Below, in pieces: positions 28,315 through 37,874 of a DNA stretch of 64,000 nucleotides (its first letter is position 1; every line of letters starts with the position of its first letter). A program made the position numbers and the translations under genes. This DNA comes from Marinobacter sp. Its GTDB lineage: Bacteria > Pseudomonadota > Gammaproteobacteria > Pseudomonadales > Oleiphilaceae. The notes beneath the pieces are model-generated. The model saw only the letters and a program-made list of their open reading frames with translations, searched no databases and was not told the DNA's origin. The stretch is taken from positions 124,001 through 188,000 of the forward strand of contig JAGYIS010000005.1 in NCBI GenBank assembly GCA_018402255.1. Reading direction: 5' to 3'.

Positions 28315-28331
28315 GCAACCGATGGTTAAAT
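28254..28331 (-). repeat. attC site 3 (78 bp)
   Basis: Cores CTCTAAC and GTTAAAT (perfect GTTRRRY) enclose an inverted repeat with GGTTTGGAGCCGCGAAGCGG, which also occurs in the attC at 29756. It belongs to the MerR-side block and overlaps the last 20 codons of the MerR gene. Confidence 0.85.
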
Positions 28332-28368
28332 CCTTTAGCGTACGGTATCCTGACCATGTTCAACATCC

Positions 28369-28374
28369 TGTACA
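28369..28374. promoter_or_regulatory. Candidate YefM operator core TGTACA
   Basis: The hexamer TGTACA, the core of known YefM-YoeB operators, sits 11 bases before the antitoxin start and just before the AGGAGA ribosome site. Confidence 0.4.
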
Positions 28375-28385
28375 GGAGAAAACTT

Positions 28386-28637
28386 ATGGATGCCATTAGC
28401 TATACAGCCGCTAGAACCAATCTAGCAAAAACCATGGAGCAGGTCTGTGAAGACCATTCCCCTGTGATCATCACTCGTAGCAAGTCGCAGTCCGTGGTGA
28501 TGATCTCCCTTGAGGACTACGAGGCATTGCAAGAGACCGCATACCTCCTGCGCGCACCAAAGAACGCCCGTCGTTTGTTGGAATCCGTCGCCGAGTTCGA
28601 GCAAGGTGGTGGTCAAGAAAAGGAACTTCTTGAATGA
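28386..28637 (+). CDS. yefM: YefM-family antitoxin, integron cassette
   Basis: An 83-residue Phd/YefM antitoxin. MDAISYTAARTNLAKTMEQVCEDHSPVIITR and SQSVVMISLEDYEALQETAYLL are the typical N-terminal DNA-binding and dimerisation parts; the acidic C-terminus would bind the toxin. ATG 28386 follows AGGAGA. It overlaps the toxin start by ATGA. The module runs opposite to the usual cassette direction, so it must use its own promoter, which the antitoxin-toxin complex would repress. Confidence 0.9.
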   Translation: MDAISYTAARTNLAKTMEQVCEDHSPVIITRSKSQSVVMISLEDYEALQETAYLLRAPKNARRLLESVAEFEQGGGQEKELLE

Positions 28638-28888
28638 AGCTCATCTTCTCCGAGAACGCCTGGGAAGACTATTTGTACTGGCAGAAAGTTGACAAAAAAA
28701 TCCTTAACCGAATCAACAAGCTGATCAAAGAGACCAAGCGAGAACCGTTCGAAGGTATTGGTAAACCGGAGCCTCTCAAACACAGCCTCGCTGGTTACTG
28801 GTCCCGCCGCATTAACGAAGAGCAACGCATGATCTATAAAGTTACGGATGACGCTTTGCTCATCGCCCAGCTTCGGTACCATTACTGA
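28634..28888 (+). CDS. yoeB: YoeB-family mRNA interferase toxin
   Basis: An 84-residue ribosome-dependent RNase of the RelE/YoeB fold. The residues known to be needed in E. coli YoeB are all here at the same numbers: Glu46 (KPEPLK), Arg65 (EEQR), His83 and Tyr84 at the C-terminal end RYHY. Active toxin is therefore likely. It cuts mRNA at the ribosomal A-site when antitoxin is lost, and in integrons such modules stabilise the array. The stop codon touches attC 4. Confidence 0.93.
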   Translation: MKLIFSENAWEDYLYWQKVDKKILNRINKLIKETKREPFEGIGKPEPLKHSLAGYWSRRINEEQRMIYKVTDDALLIAQLRYHY

Positions 28889-28963
28889 TTTAACGCGATG
28901 CGCAGCGGCCGGTTTGTGGAGCGCAGCGGAACAAACAGGTCCGACTGACGCTACTGGTTAAAC
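28888..28963 (-). repeat. attC site 4 (76 bp)
   Basis: Both cores are perfect: ATTTAAC (RYYYAAC) and GTTAAAC (GTTRRRY). It starts at the yoeB stop and contains the end of the DUF4259 gene, to whose cassette it belongs. Confidence 0.9.
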
Positions 28964-29376
28964 CTCTCCAAGGCTTCCAGCAAATGCTTCTGCCTAGAAA
29001 CCCATTGATCATATTCGCCAGACTCTTCCCACAGCTCTTTGAGCTCGGAATTAGAAACAATTCTCTTAACAGCTTCAGCTGCTAATGAAGCATGCTCCTT
29101 TTCAATAGCAGGCGGCTTGCCGAAAAGCCCCTTTTTCTGTTTTAACCAAACCTGGATTTCCTCTGGGAGAGCCGATGTATCTTGGGATAAGGCTTTGGCA
29201 ATGATTTCTGCCGATGCCAATGCCTGACAGCAATCGGGTGCTTCTAGATAATCAGATTCACTGGCAACGTAGCGCAATGGCCTGATCAGGATTTTCACCC
29301 CTTTTGAATCACCAATGTCGCAGGTCCAATCGACTGCATCATCATTCTCAAAATTACCAACACCCCAAGCTCCCAT
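28951..29376 (-). CDS. DUF4259 protein, integron cassette
   Basis: A 141-residue cytoplasmic protein opening MGAWGVGNFENDDAVDWTCDI, the hallmark of DUF4259, with a mainly helical, acidic remainder. No catalytic motif can be seen and the function is unknown. It runs in the normal cassette direction, and the last codons lie in attC 4. Confidence 0.85.
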   Translation of the reverse strand: MGAWGVGNFENDDAVDWTCDIGDSKGVKILIRPLRYVASESDYLEAPDCCQALASAEIIAKALSQDTSALPEEIQVWLKQKKGLFGKPPAIEKEHASLAAEAVKRIVSNSELKELWEESGEYDQWVSRQKHLLEALERFNQ

Positions 29377-29391
29377 GGGTTCTCCTTTTTG

Positions 29392-29476
29392 GTTTAACGC
29401 CGCTCAGCACGCGCGGCTACGTAATGGAGGCGCAGCCGCAATGTAGTAGACGTCGCCGTGACTGGCCTTGTTAACT
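29392..29476 (-). repeat. attC site 5 (85 bp)
   Basis: Left core GTTTAAC is perfect; right core GTTAACT has one mismatch. The inverted repeat contains GCGCAGCCGCAATG, similar to AGGCGAAGCCGCAATG in attC 7. Confidence 0.8.
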
Positions 29477-29749
29477 GTTTCCACCGCGGTCTCCTGCATT
29501 CTGTAGAAAAAGCAAAAATACCCAGTAAACAATTAAATAAAGCACTACACCTAAGAACCGCCCAAGGTGGGAGGGTGCCACTAGGCCCGACTCTATTGGT
29601 CTAAACAGTGGCTCTCCTATCCATGAAACCGGATAAAAATACACCGTTTCAATGAATAATGGGATTAGCCCCCAATCCACCGTAGCTGATAGAAACCAAC
29701 AGGCGTATGGCAAAAGAGCAATAAAAACCCGAAATCTCAATTTTCCCAT
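29471..29749 (-). CDS. Small membrane protein, integron cassette
   Basis: A protein of about 92 residues starting MGKLRFRVFIALLPYACWFLSATVDWGL, with three hydrophobic segments including VVLYLIVYWVFLLFL. No known family. The ATG at 29749 is just outside attC 6; the earlier ATG at 29773 would start inside it. The TAA stop is formed by the attC 5 core. Function unknown. Confidence 0.6.
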   Translation of the reverse strand: MGKLRFRVFIALLPYACWFLSATVDWGLIPLFIETVYFYPVSWIGEPLFRPIESGLVAPSHLGRFLGVVLYLIVYWVFLLFLQNAGDRGGNS

Positions 29750-29755
29750 AGAGAC

Positions 29756-29833
29756 AGTTAACGCTCGGCTCACGCGCCGGTTTGGAGCCGCGAAGCGGCG
29801 GAAAATTGGTCGCTGTGCAGCCGATTGTTATGT
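29756..29833 (-). repeat. attC site 6 (78 bp)
   Basis: Cores AGTTAAC and GTTATGT. Same length and largely the same sequence as attC 3, including GGTTTGGAGCCGCGAAGCGG, so the two are close relatives. It belongs to the vapBC cassette on its right. Confidence 0.82.
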
Positions 29834-29852
29834 TTTCCCTGAAGTGCTAGAT

Positions 29853-29880
29853 TGTGTATGGAATCTGTAAGCCATACACA
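29853..29880. promoter_or_regulatory. Candidate VapB operator
   Basis: Inverted repeat TGTGTATGG-N10-CCATACACA, with perfect 9-base arms, ends 10 bases before the vapB start. The place and symmetry fit an autoregulatory site for the VapBC complex. Confidence 0.65.
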
Positions 29881-29890
29881 TAGGTGCATT

Positions 29891-30085
29891 ATGAGAACGA
29901 ACATTGTCATTGACGATCAGTTGATGGCCGAAGCCCTCAAAGCCTCCGGCTACGAAACCAAAAAAGAAGCCGTTGAGCAAGGCCTGAAACTTCTGGTCCA
30001 GCTGAGCAAGCAGCAGGAGATTCGAAAGCTGCGAGGCAAAATAAAGTGGGAAGGCGACCTGGATGAAATGCGGAGCGCCCGATGA
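29891..30085 (+). CDS. vapB: VapB-type antitoxin, integron cassette
   Basis: A 64-residue protein opening MRTNIVIDDQLMAEALKASGYETKKEAVEQGLKLL, a ribbon-helix-helix domain of the VapB (type II antitoxin, DUF2191-like) group. The basic then acidic C-terminus would bind the toxin. ATG 29891 follows a weak ribosome site in TAGGTGC. It overlaps vapC by ATGA. The module is reversed relative to normal cassette direction and has its own operator. Confidence 0.9.
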   Translation: MRTNIVIDDQLMAEALKASGYETKKEAVEQGLKLLVQLSKQQEIRKLRGKIKWEGDLDEMRSAR

Positions 30086-30483
30086 TACTGGTGGATACCA
30101 GCGTCTGGATCAACTACTTCAACGGAGTCGAAAACCCGCAAACTGACCTGCTGGACACCTCGATAATTCAAGGATCAGTCGCTATCGGCGACCTCATATT
30201 TCTGGAAATCCTGCAAGGCATCCGCAACGACAAACAATACCGTCAGACCAAAGAGAGTCTGCTCGCGCTGGATCAACACGAGATGTTTGGCAAAGATATG
30301 GCAGCCAAGTGTGCCGACAATTACCGAGCGCTTCGTAAAAAGGGCATCACGATCAGAAAAACTGCCGACGTAATCATCGCGACATTCTGCATAGAGAAGG
30401 AGCTACCCTTGCTATTTCTGGATCGCGACTTTATCCCTTTTGTTGATCACCTTGGGCTTGAGCCTGCCCTGAGAGAAACATAA
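30082..30483 (+). CDS. vapC: VapC PIN-domain ribonuclease toxin
   Basis: A 133-residue PIN-domain nuclease starting MILVDTSVWINYF. The acidic metal-binding residues are visible: Asp5, Glu in LIFLEILQG, Asp in RKTADVIIATF and Asp in LLFLDRDFIPF. VapC toxins cut specific RNAs such as initiator tRNA; the target here is unknown. All key residues are present, so it is probably active. The TAA stop forms part of the attC 7 left core. Confidence 0.92.
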   Translation: MILVDTSVWINYFNGVENPQTDLLDTSIIQGSVAIGDLIFLEILQGIRNDKQYRQTKESLLALDQHEMFGKDMAAKCADNYRALRKKGITIRKTADVIIATFCIEKELPLLFLDRDFIPFVDHLGLEPALRET

Positions 30484-30549
30484 CGCCTTGCTCACCGGAA
30501 AATTAGGAGCGCAGCGAGTAATTTTTCCGAGTGCAGCAACTTGTTAAGT
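30478..30549 (-). repeat. attC site 7 (72 bp)
   Basis: Cores ACATAAC and GTTAAGT (perfect GTTRRRY) bound an inverted repeat with AAAATTAGGAGCGCAGCGAG and a near complement. It belongs to the HNH cassette, whose stop codon lies in its right core. Confidence 0.85.
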
Positions 30550-31035
30550 ATTTTTCTCGAGCCTGGCCTTCATGTAATCTAAAAAGTATGTAGCACCACC
30601 AATCTGAGATACACCGGCACGCTGCCGGATTTGTTTTTGGGTTGGAAATTGCCCAAGCTCAGAATAAAGTTCCATAGTTGCACGGTATATTTTCAGCTTG
30701 TGGCTTTTATCTTGTGTTGGCTTCGATGACTTACCACGATTACAGGAGAAGCAAAGTAGCTTAAGATTTTCAACTGCGTGATTATTGGCATTCCCATCAT
30801 TATGATCTATCGAAAGCCTTTTTTGACTTCCGCATATGTGGCAACGATAATCATTTGATGAATATATTCCTTTAATGATCTCTGTGCTCGGAGCGTCATT
30901 GCCATAGTGTGAGTGTTTCCTCCAATACCCCCTTATACCTGATGCTTGAGGGGGCCCAAAGCTTCCTATTAAAGCGGCCAATGCCTCTTCTTCAGGAATG
31001 TCGAATACTTCTAAAAATTCTTCGATATTTTTCAT
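30544..31035 (-). CDS. HNH endonuclease-like protein, integron cassette
   Basis: A 163-residue protein with a central zinc-ribbon HNH nuclease motif: CHIC (Cys65, Cys68), DH at 77-78, N in NLKLLCFSCNRGKSS and CxxC at Cys95/Cys98. The N-terminal 60 residues and the C-terminal helices (PTQKQIRQRAGVSQIGGATYFLDYMKARL) are not recognised, though the latter looks like a DNA-binding helix-turn-helix. A small DNA nuclease, perhaps defensive, is likely; no methylase or partner gene is nearby. Confidence 0.8.
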   Translation of the reverse strand: MKNIEEFLEVFDIPEEEALAALIGSFGPPQASGIRGYWRKHSHYGNDAPSTEIIKGIYSSNDYRCHICGSQKRLSIDHNDGNANNHAVENLKLLCFSCNRGKSSKPTQDKSHKLKIYRATMELYSELGQFPTQKQIRQRAGVSQIGGATYFLDYMKARLEKNT

Positions 31036-31048
31036 AGCTTGGCCTAAT

Positions 31049-31149
31049 GCTTAACGCTGAGCTTAGCGGCGCCCTTGTAATGGAGGCGAAGCCGCAATGA
31101 AAAGGGCGTCCGGCGGCCAACGGCCGCGTACTACAGCGACTTGTTAAAT
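31049..31149 (-). repeat. attC site 8 (101 bp)
   Basis: Both cores are perfect: GCTTAAC and GTTAAAT. The long internal inverted repeat includes GCGGCGCCC and GGCGTCCGGC. It belongs to the small membrane-protein cassette on its right. Confidence 0.88.
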
Positions 31150-31151
31150 TT

Positions 31152-31469
31152 TTAGACCAGTAGAATAGCTGAAGCTAAACCTACCAATAGTAAAACTGAT
31201 GATACCCACATGAACGCCCTACGGCGTGCGGGCATGAGTATACGATATTGCCTTAACCAGAAATGACCTACCAGAAGTCCCGAAATACCAAACCACAAGG
31301 ACGAAACGAAAAAAGCACTGTAGCCCTGATAGGTGGCGCTCGAACCGCGACCCCAAAAAACGGCCTCAGAGTTCAGCAGAAGAAGCACTGTATAGCCAGA
31401 GAGGAAAACAGGCAGAACAATGCCCAGTAAAAGTGCCTCGATTTTCTTAAAACGCGGGATCGTATCCAT
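31152..31469 (-). CDS. Small membrane protein, integron cassette
   Basis: A 105-residue protein with three TM helices (IEALLLGIVLPVFLSGYTVLLLL, AFFVSSLWFGISGLLVGHF and AFMWVSSVLLLVGLASAILLV). No known family. It runs in the normal cassette direction, with its TAA stop next to attC 8. Function unknown. Confidence 0.65.
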   Translation of the reverse strand: MDTIPRFKKIEALLLGIVLPVFLSGYTVLLLLNSEAVFWGRGSSATYQGYSAFFVSSLWFGISGLLVGHFWLRQYRILMPARRRAFMWVSSVLLLVGLASAILLV

Positions 31470-31480
31470 GACCGCCTGAA

Positions 31481-31597
31481 ATTTAACGCTCGGCTAATGG
31501 GTGCGCTGCCGGAGCGACGCGTTGTGCAATAATGAGCGATAGCGAATGCACAAAAGCGGCGCGGAGGTAGCGCATCCCTTTGAGCCGCTTGTTATGG
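31481..31597 (-). repeat. attC site 9 (117 bp)
   Basis: Left core ATTTAAC is perfect; right core GTTATGG differs at two positions. It has the longest internal arms in the array, with TTGTGCAATAATGAGCGATA and a near-complement further on. It belongs to the first cassette (VOC protein). Confidence 0.82.
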
Positions 31598-31939
31598 CAT
31601 CTTGCCACTTAGCTCGACCTTTCTGCCGTCGGGGTCTCGGACGACATAGACTTGCCTGTCGCCGAGTTCGTGCTGACCCACCACTTCGACTTGCGACAAA
31701 ACCTGGCGGATGTTGCCCACCGAAAAGCCGAGACGCGAGTTATCCACTTGTTCACTTTCCGCGAGAGGATAAAGCTCAAACACGAAGCCCGCATCTTGCG
31801 ACGAATAGTGTAAAGGCCCTCCACCGTGCTTCTCCCTCACGAAGCTGAACCCTAGCAGCTCATAAAACTGCCTACTTTGATCGAGCTCTTTGCACCGCAA
31901 CACGAGTAAGTTTATTTCCACGCACGACCTAAGAGCCAT
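31592..31939 (-). CDS. VOC-family (glyoxalase/bleomycin-resistance-like) protein, first cassette
   Basis: A 115-residue protein with one VOC domain: VEINLLVLRCKELDQSRQFYELLGFSFVREKHGGG at the start and VYVRDPDGRKVELS at the end. VOC proteins bind a metal or an antibiotic or toxin in a dimer. The domain starts directly after ATG 31939. The frame stays open to 32041, but the extra part reads through the attI region. Being next to attI, it would get the strongest expression from a cassette promoter. Confidence 0.8.
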   Translation of the reverse strand: MALRSCVEINLLVLRCKELDQSRQFYELLGFSFVREKHGGGPLHYSSQDAGFVFELYPLAESEQVDNSRLGFSVGNIRQVLSQVEVVGQHELGDRQVYVVRDPDGRKVELSGKMP

Positions 31940-32032
31940 AACAGCAATTAGGTAGAGCGCTCTGCGATTGCGAAAGTTTGACCGCTGCATGATTACGGCT
32001 CGCCTTAGCGTGTGCGCTCTCTCAAAAAGTTT

Positions 32033-32109
32033 ATATAACAACAGATTAGCCCAGCAGCCTCATCGTTGCCATGGAATCATTTGACATCTGTGATTCACGC
32101 CACCAATAA
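32033..32109 (-). other. Candidate attI region
   Basis: Between the first cassette and the LexA box. On the minus strand a core-like GTTATAT (plus ATATAAC, 32033-32039) lies where cassettes would insert, at the junction with the VOC cassette. The rest up to the intI promoter has no gene. Assigned from position; the exact crossover point is an inference. Confidence 0.5.
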
Positions 32110-32129
32110 TACTGTTTAAATATACAGCA
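32110..32129 (+). promoter_or_regulatory. LexA (SOS) box of the integrase gene
   Basis: TACTGTTTAAATATACAGCA contains CTGT-N8-ACAG and follows the gammaproteobacterial LexA consensus closely. It lies 22 bases before the intI start, followed by an AAGGAG ribosome site at 32137. SOS control of intI is well known from Vibrio and class 1 integrons. Confidence 0.88.
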
Positions 32130-32151
32130 TCAACGCAAGGAGCGGTTTCGA

Positions 32152-32934
32152 ATGCAGGGAAAGCAGCCCCGTTTGCGGGAGCAAGTTCGTGCGGTTATTC
32201 GGGTAAACCATTACAGCATTCGTACAGAAAAGACTTACTGGTACTGGATTCGGTATTTCATCCGGTTCCATGGAATGAAGCACCCTAGGGTCATGGGGCC
32301 AAAGGAAGTAAATGAGTTTCTGACGTGGCTTGCTGTTCATCGTAATGTCGCCGCCGCCACTCAAGCTCAGGCTCTGAATTCGCTGGTGTTTTTGTACGAT
32401 AAAGTACTGAACCAGGTATTGGGCGACGTCGGTGAGATTATTCGTGCGAAGAAGCCCCGCAAGCTCCCGGTGGTGTTGACTCACGATGAGGCGATGCGTG
32501 TCATCAGCGTGCTTTCCGAGCCAAACAAACTGATTGCGTCACTGCTCTACGGTGCCGGACTACGCGTTACGGAAGCTTGCCGATTGCGCATCAAAGATCT
32601 GGATTTTAGCCAACACGTGATTACCGTGCGCGACGGCAAGGGGGCGAAAGACAGGACCACTCTAAGCACTGATAACCTTGGCAACGTGTCGCGTCATCAC
32701 CGCCATATTTCCTCGGTTCAAAGGGCTGTCCGAAAAGCAGTTGATACGGCAGGAATTGGCAAACGAGCCGGTTGCCATACGTTCCGACACACATTCGCAA
32801 CGGAACTCCTGAAACACGGGACGGATATCCGCACGGTTCAGGATCTCCTTGGTCATTCAGATCTTCGTACCACACAGATCTATACTCACGTGCTGGGCCA
32901 AGGCTTTGCCGGTGTTCGCAGCCCATTGGGATAA
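32152..32934 (+). CDS. intI: Integron integrase lacking the IntI-specific insertion
   Basis: A 260-residue tyrosine recombinase. The core-binding domain (HYSIRTEKTYWYWIRYFIRFHG) and the C-terminus (IYTHVLGQGFAGVRSPLG) are typical of IntI. All catalytic residues are visible: Arg138 (GLRVTE), Lys163 (GKGAKD), His209 and Arg212 (CHTFRH), His235 (LLGH) and Tyr244 (IYTH). IntI proteins are usually 320-340 residues. About 60-70 residues are missing in frame around residues 171-180, exactly where the IntI-specific additional domain that binds folded attC hairpins should be. It may have lost attC recombination while keeping its SOS-controlled promoter. Confidence 0.9.
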   Translation: MQGKQPRLREQVRAVIRVNHYSIRTEKTYWYWIRYFIRFHGMKHPRVMGPKEVNEFLTWLAVHRNVAAATQAQALNSLVFLYDKVLNQVLGDVGEIIRAKKPRKLPVVLTHDEAMRVISVLSEPNKLIASLLYGAGLRVTEACRLRIKDLDFSQHVITVRDGKGAKDRTTLSTDNLGNVSRHHRHISSVQRAVRKAVDTAGIGKRAGCHTFRHTFATELLKHGTDIRTVQDLLGHSDLRTTQIYTHVLGQGFAGVRSPLG

Positions 32935-32938
32935 TCTT

Positions 32939-33712
32939 CTAGGATTCTGTCCCTTTCAACGCCCTCCCCAGGGATTGGAAGTAAACAAGAAACGCACGGT
33001 TGATTCTCTCCCGCTGCAGTCCCTGTGGATAAAGCCCCAGCTGGGCTTCTTCGCTTTCTTTCGTACCTTTTACCAGGAAGGCATTTTTTACGGTTCCGTC
33101 CTGAACGAAGGCTTCAAATGCTCGGGCGCAGAGCTCCTCGGGGCGGCTGTAGTAATGCACACCGGCCGCTTTGTCGGCCTTCGCCGATTGCCGGAACAGG
33201 TCACTGGGCTGGTCGCCGGCGCTGTCCAGAAGGATGGCGCGGTAGCAGGCTTGCAGGCGCTCATTCAGGGGGTGGGCGATGGCGTCTTCACGGGTTAGCC
33301 AGAGTGTGGAGCCAAACTCGCCTGTGCCGGCGCTCGGGAACAGCTTGTCGGCAATGTAGTGGTCAAAGGCGTGAAACCACTCATGAGCAATGCTGCCAGG
33401 GCCGGCGTTTTTGGCCAGGGCGAAGCTGCGGGTGGCGGGGGTATAGTGGGCGGATACGCCGGGCCGGCCGCCAATGCCGTATTGCAGGGCCAGGCTGCCG
33501 CGCAGGGAGATCAGGCTTTCAGTGCCGCCCAGGATGGTCATCAGGTCGCACAGGGCATCGTAAAACAACGCGGCGCTGCGCTGTTTTTCCGGTTCGGTTA
33601 CCCAACGGCCAATTTCCACCGTGCGAAACTCAAAACGGCGGCGTACATCCAGAAAAGTCACCGGGGCACCGGCTCTGTGTTCCGGGCCCCGGCGGTAGAA
33701 CGTTTTAGGCAT
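32939..33712 (-). CDS. CLCA_X-type putative zinc metallopeptidase
   Basis: A 257-residue protein with HEWFH in SIAHEWFHAFDHYIADKLF, a zinc-protease HExxH motif, and an extended region ending FQSLGRALKG. The overall pattern (start MPKTFYRRGPEHRAGAPVTFLDVRRRFEFRTVEIG) matches proteins named CLCA_X family; function is not established. No signal peptide, so it would act in the cytoplasm. It follows nrdB by 10 bases on the same strand and so may belong to the nrd operon. It ends four bases from the intI stop, marking the chromosome side of the integron. Confidence 0.65.
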   Translation of the reverse strand: MPKTFYRRGPEHRAGAPVTFLDVRRRFEFRTVEIGRWVTEPEKQRSAALFYDALCDLMTILGGTESLISLRGSLALQYGIGGRPGVSAHYTPATRSFALAKNAGPGSIAHEWFHAFDHYIADKLFPSAGTGEFGSTLWLTREDAIAHPLNERLQACYRAILLDSAGDQPSDLFRQSAKADKAAGVHYYSRPEELCARAFEAFVQDGTVKNAFLVKGTKESEEAQLGLYPQGLQRERINRAFLVYFQSLGRALKGTES

Positions 33713-33722
33713 GCGGCCTATG

Positions 33723-34781
33723 TTACCACTCCAGCTGGGCGCCGGTTTGGTATTCGATCACCCGGGTTTCAAAGAAGTTTTTCTCTTTGCGCATGGTGGC
33801 CTGCTCATCCAGCCAGGGCGAGACGTTTTTGGCCCCGGGGAACGGCTCTTCCAGGCCGACGGTTCTGGCCCGGCGGTTGGCCACAAAGCGGAACTGCTCG
33901 ATGTGGTACTCCGCCGAGTAGCCCAGGATGGGGTCGCGCAGGATGTAGTTGGCGTAGGCGGTTTCAGCGGCCTCACACTCGTCCCACATTTCCCGCACGG
34001 CCTGGGGATCAAAGGTGATGTTCTCTTCTTCCAGGATCTGGTTGACCACTTTCAGGCCGAAGGAGAAGTGCATGGCTTCGTCCCGCAGAATGTACTGGAA
34101 CTGCTCACCGGTGCCGCGCATCAGGCCCCGGCGTTGCAGGGCAAAGATCGGGCTGAAGCCGTTGTAAAACCAGCAGCCTTCAAACACGGCCGCGAAGAAC
34201 AGATAAGACATGATGAACTCCTGCAGGTCGTCTTTGTTACGCAGGTTCATGTCTGAGCGCATGGCGGCGTCCAGCCGTCGGTTGGCCAGCTGGATTTTGG
34301 CGTTGATCTCCGGCACCACGCGGTAGCGGTTGTAGATTTCGCTCTGGTCCAGGTTGAGGGTTTCGATGCAGTGCTGGTAGGTCCAGGTGTGCAGGGCTTC
34401 TTCGTACACCTGGCGGGCCTGGTAGATTTGCAGTTCCGGGGCGCTCATTTTCTCCATCACCGCCAGGCCAATGTTGCGCATGGCCAGGATGTCGGAGGTG
34501 GTCAGGTACGCCAGCACGTTTTCGTACACGTGCTTTTCCGCCGGGTTCAGGCGGTGGTGGTAGTCGTGGACGTCCTGGGCCATGTTGACGTCCAGCGGCG
34601 TCCAGTGGTTTTTGTTGGCGTTCATGAAGTATTCCCAAGCCCAGGGGTACTTGAACGGTGCCAACTGGTTGATGTCGGTGTTGCCGTTGATCACGCGCTT
34701 GTCGTCTACGTTCACCGGCGCTGGGCCGGCCGTGGCGGTCGGCTTGGTTTCGGTTTTTGGTTCGTCGTCCCAATCAAGCAT
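33723..34781 (-). CDS. nrdB: Class Ia ribonucleotide reductase beta subunit
   Basis: A 352-residue diiron protein that carries the tyrosyl radical for NrdA. Di-iron ligand motifs are visible in EKHVYENVLAYLTTSD, YEEALHTWTYQHCIE and RDEAMHFSFGLKVVNQ. The start is ATG 34781 (MLDWDDEPKTETKP), with the usual acidic opening; an in-frame upstream extension overlaps nrdA. It lies 28 bases after nrdA. Confidence 0.95.
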   Translation of the reverse strand: MLDWDDEPKTETKPTATAGPAPVNVDDKRVINGNTDINQLAPFKYPWAWEYFMNANKNHWTPLDVNMAQDVHDYHHRLNPAEKHVYENVLAYLTTSDILAMRNIGLAVMEKMSAPELQIYQARQVYEEALHTWTYQHCIETLNLDQSEIYNRYRVVPEINAKIQLANRRLDAAMRSDMNLRNKDDLQEFIMSYLFFAAVFEGCWFYNGFSPIFALQRRGLMRGTGEQFQYILRDEAMHFSFGLKVVNQILEEENITFDPQAVREMWDECEAAETAYANYILRDPILGYSAEYHIEQFRFVANRRARTVGLEEPFPGAKNVSPWLDEQATMRKEKNFFETRVIEYQTGAQLEW

Positions 34782-34809
34782 GGTTAGGCCTCCAAAATTA
34801 AGTAAGTGG

Positions 34810-37574
<2,765 letters not shown>

Positions 37575-37702
37575 TGTGTTCTCCTGAAGTCGCGTCAGAT
37601 TCCATATAGCCTTCGCGAATGCAGGAGCACACCGTGCCCGAGCCCGGGCAGGGATAACCGATCTGCTCACCTTAGGTCGCGAAGGTGCAGTGCTGTTTCC
37701 TC

Positions 37703-37858
37703 GGCAGGTCTTCGGACTCAGGGGCGTGAACCTGTTGGTTCGGCCTTGCGTGGCGACTTCCCGGCGACTGCCAGTGTCTTGATGCCACGCTTGTTCCCCA
37801 ATACCGCTGCGCGTCAGTTCCGGATTCTCACCGGATTCCCGACTACCCTATGTGGTTC
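37703..37858 (-). ncRNA. Cobalamin (B12) riboswitch upstream of nrdA
   Basis: On the minus strand the conserved parts appear in order: CCGGTGAGAATCCGG followed by AACTGACGCGCAGCGGTA (37805-37845), CACTGGCAGTCGCCGGGAAG, and the B12 box GTCCGAAGACCTGCC ending at 37703. About 130 bases separate it from the nrdA start. Cobalamin binding would lower nrdAB expression. This fits organisms that also have a B12-dependent class II reductase. Confidence 0.88.
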
Positions 37859-37874
37859 GATGATCAGAGAATGA

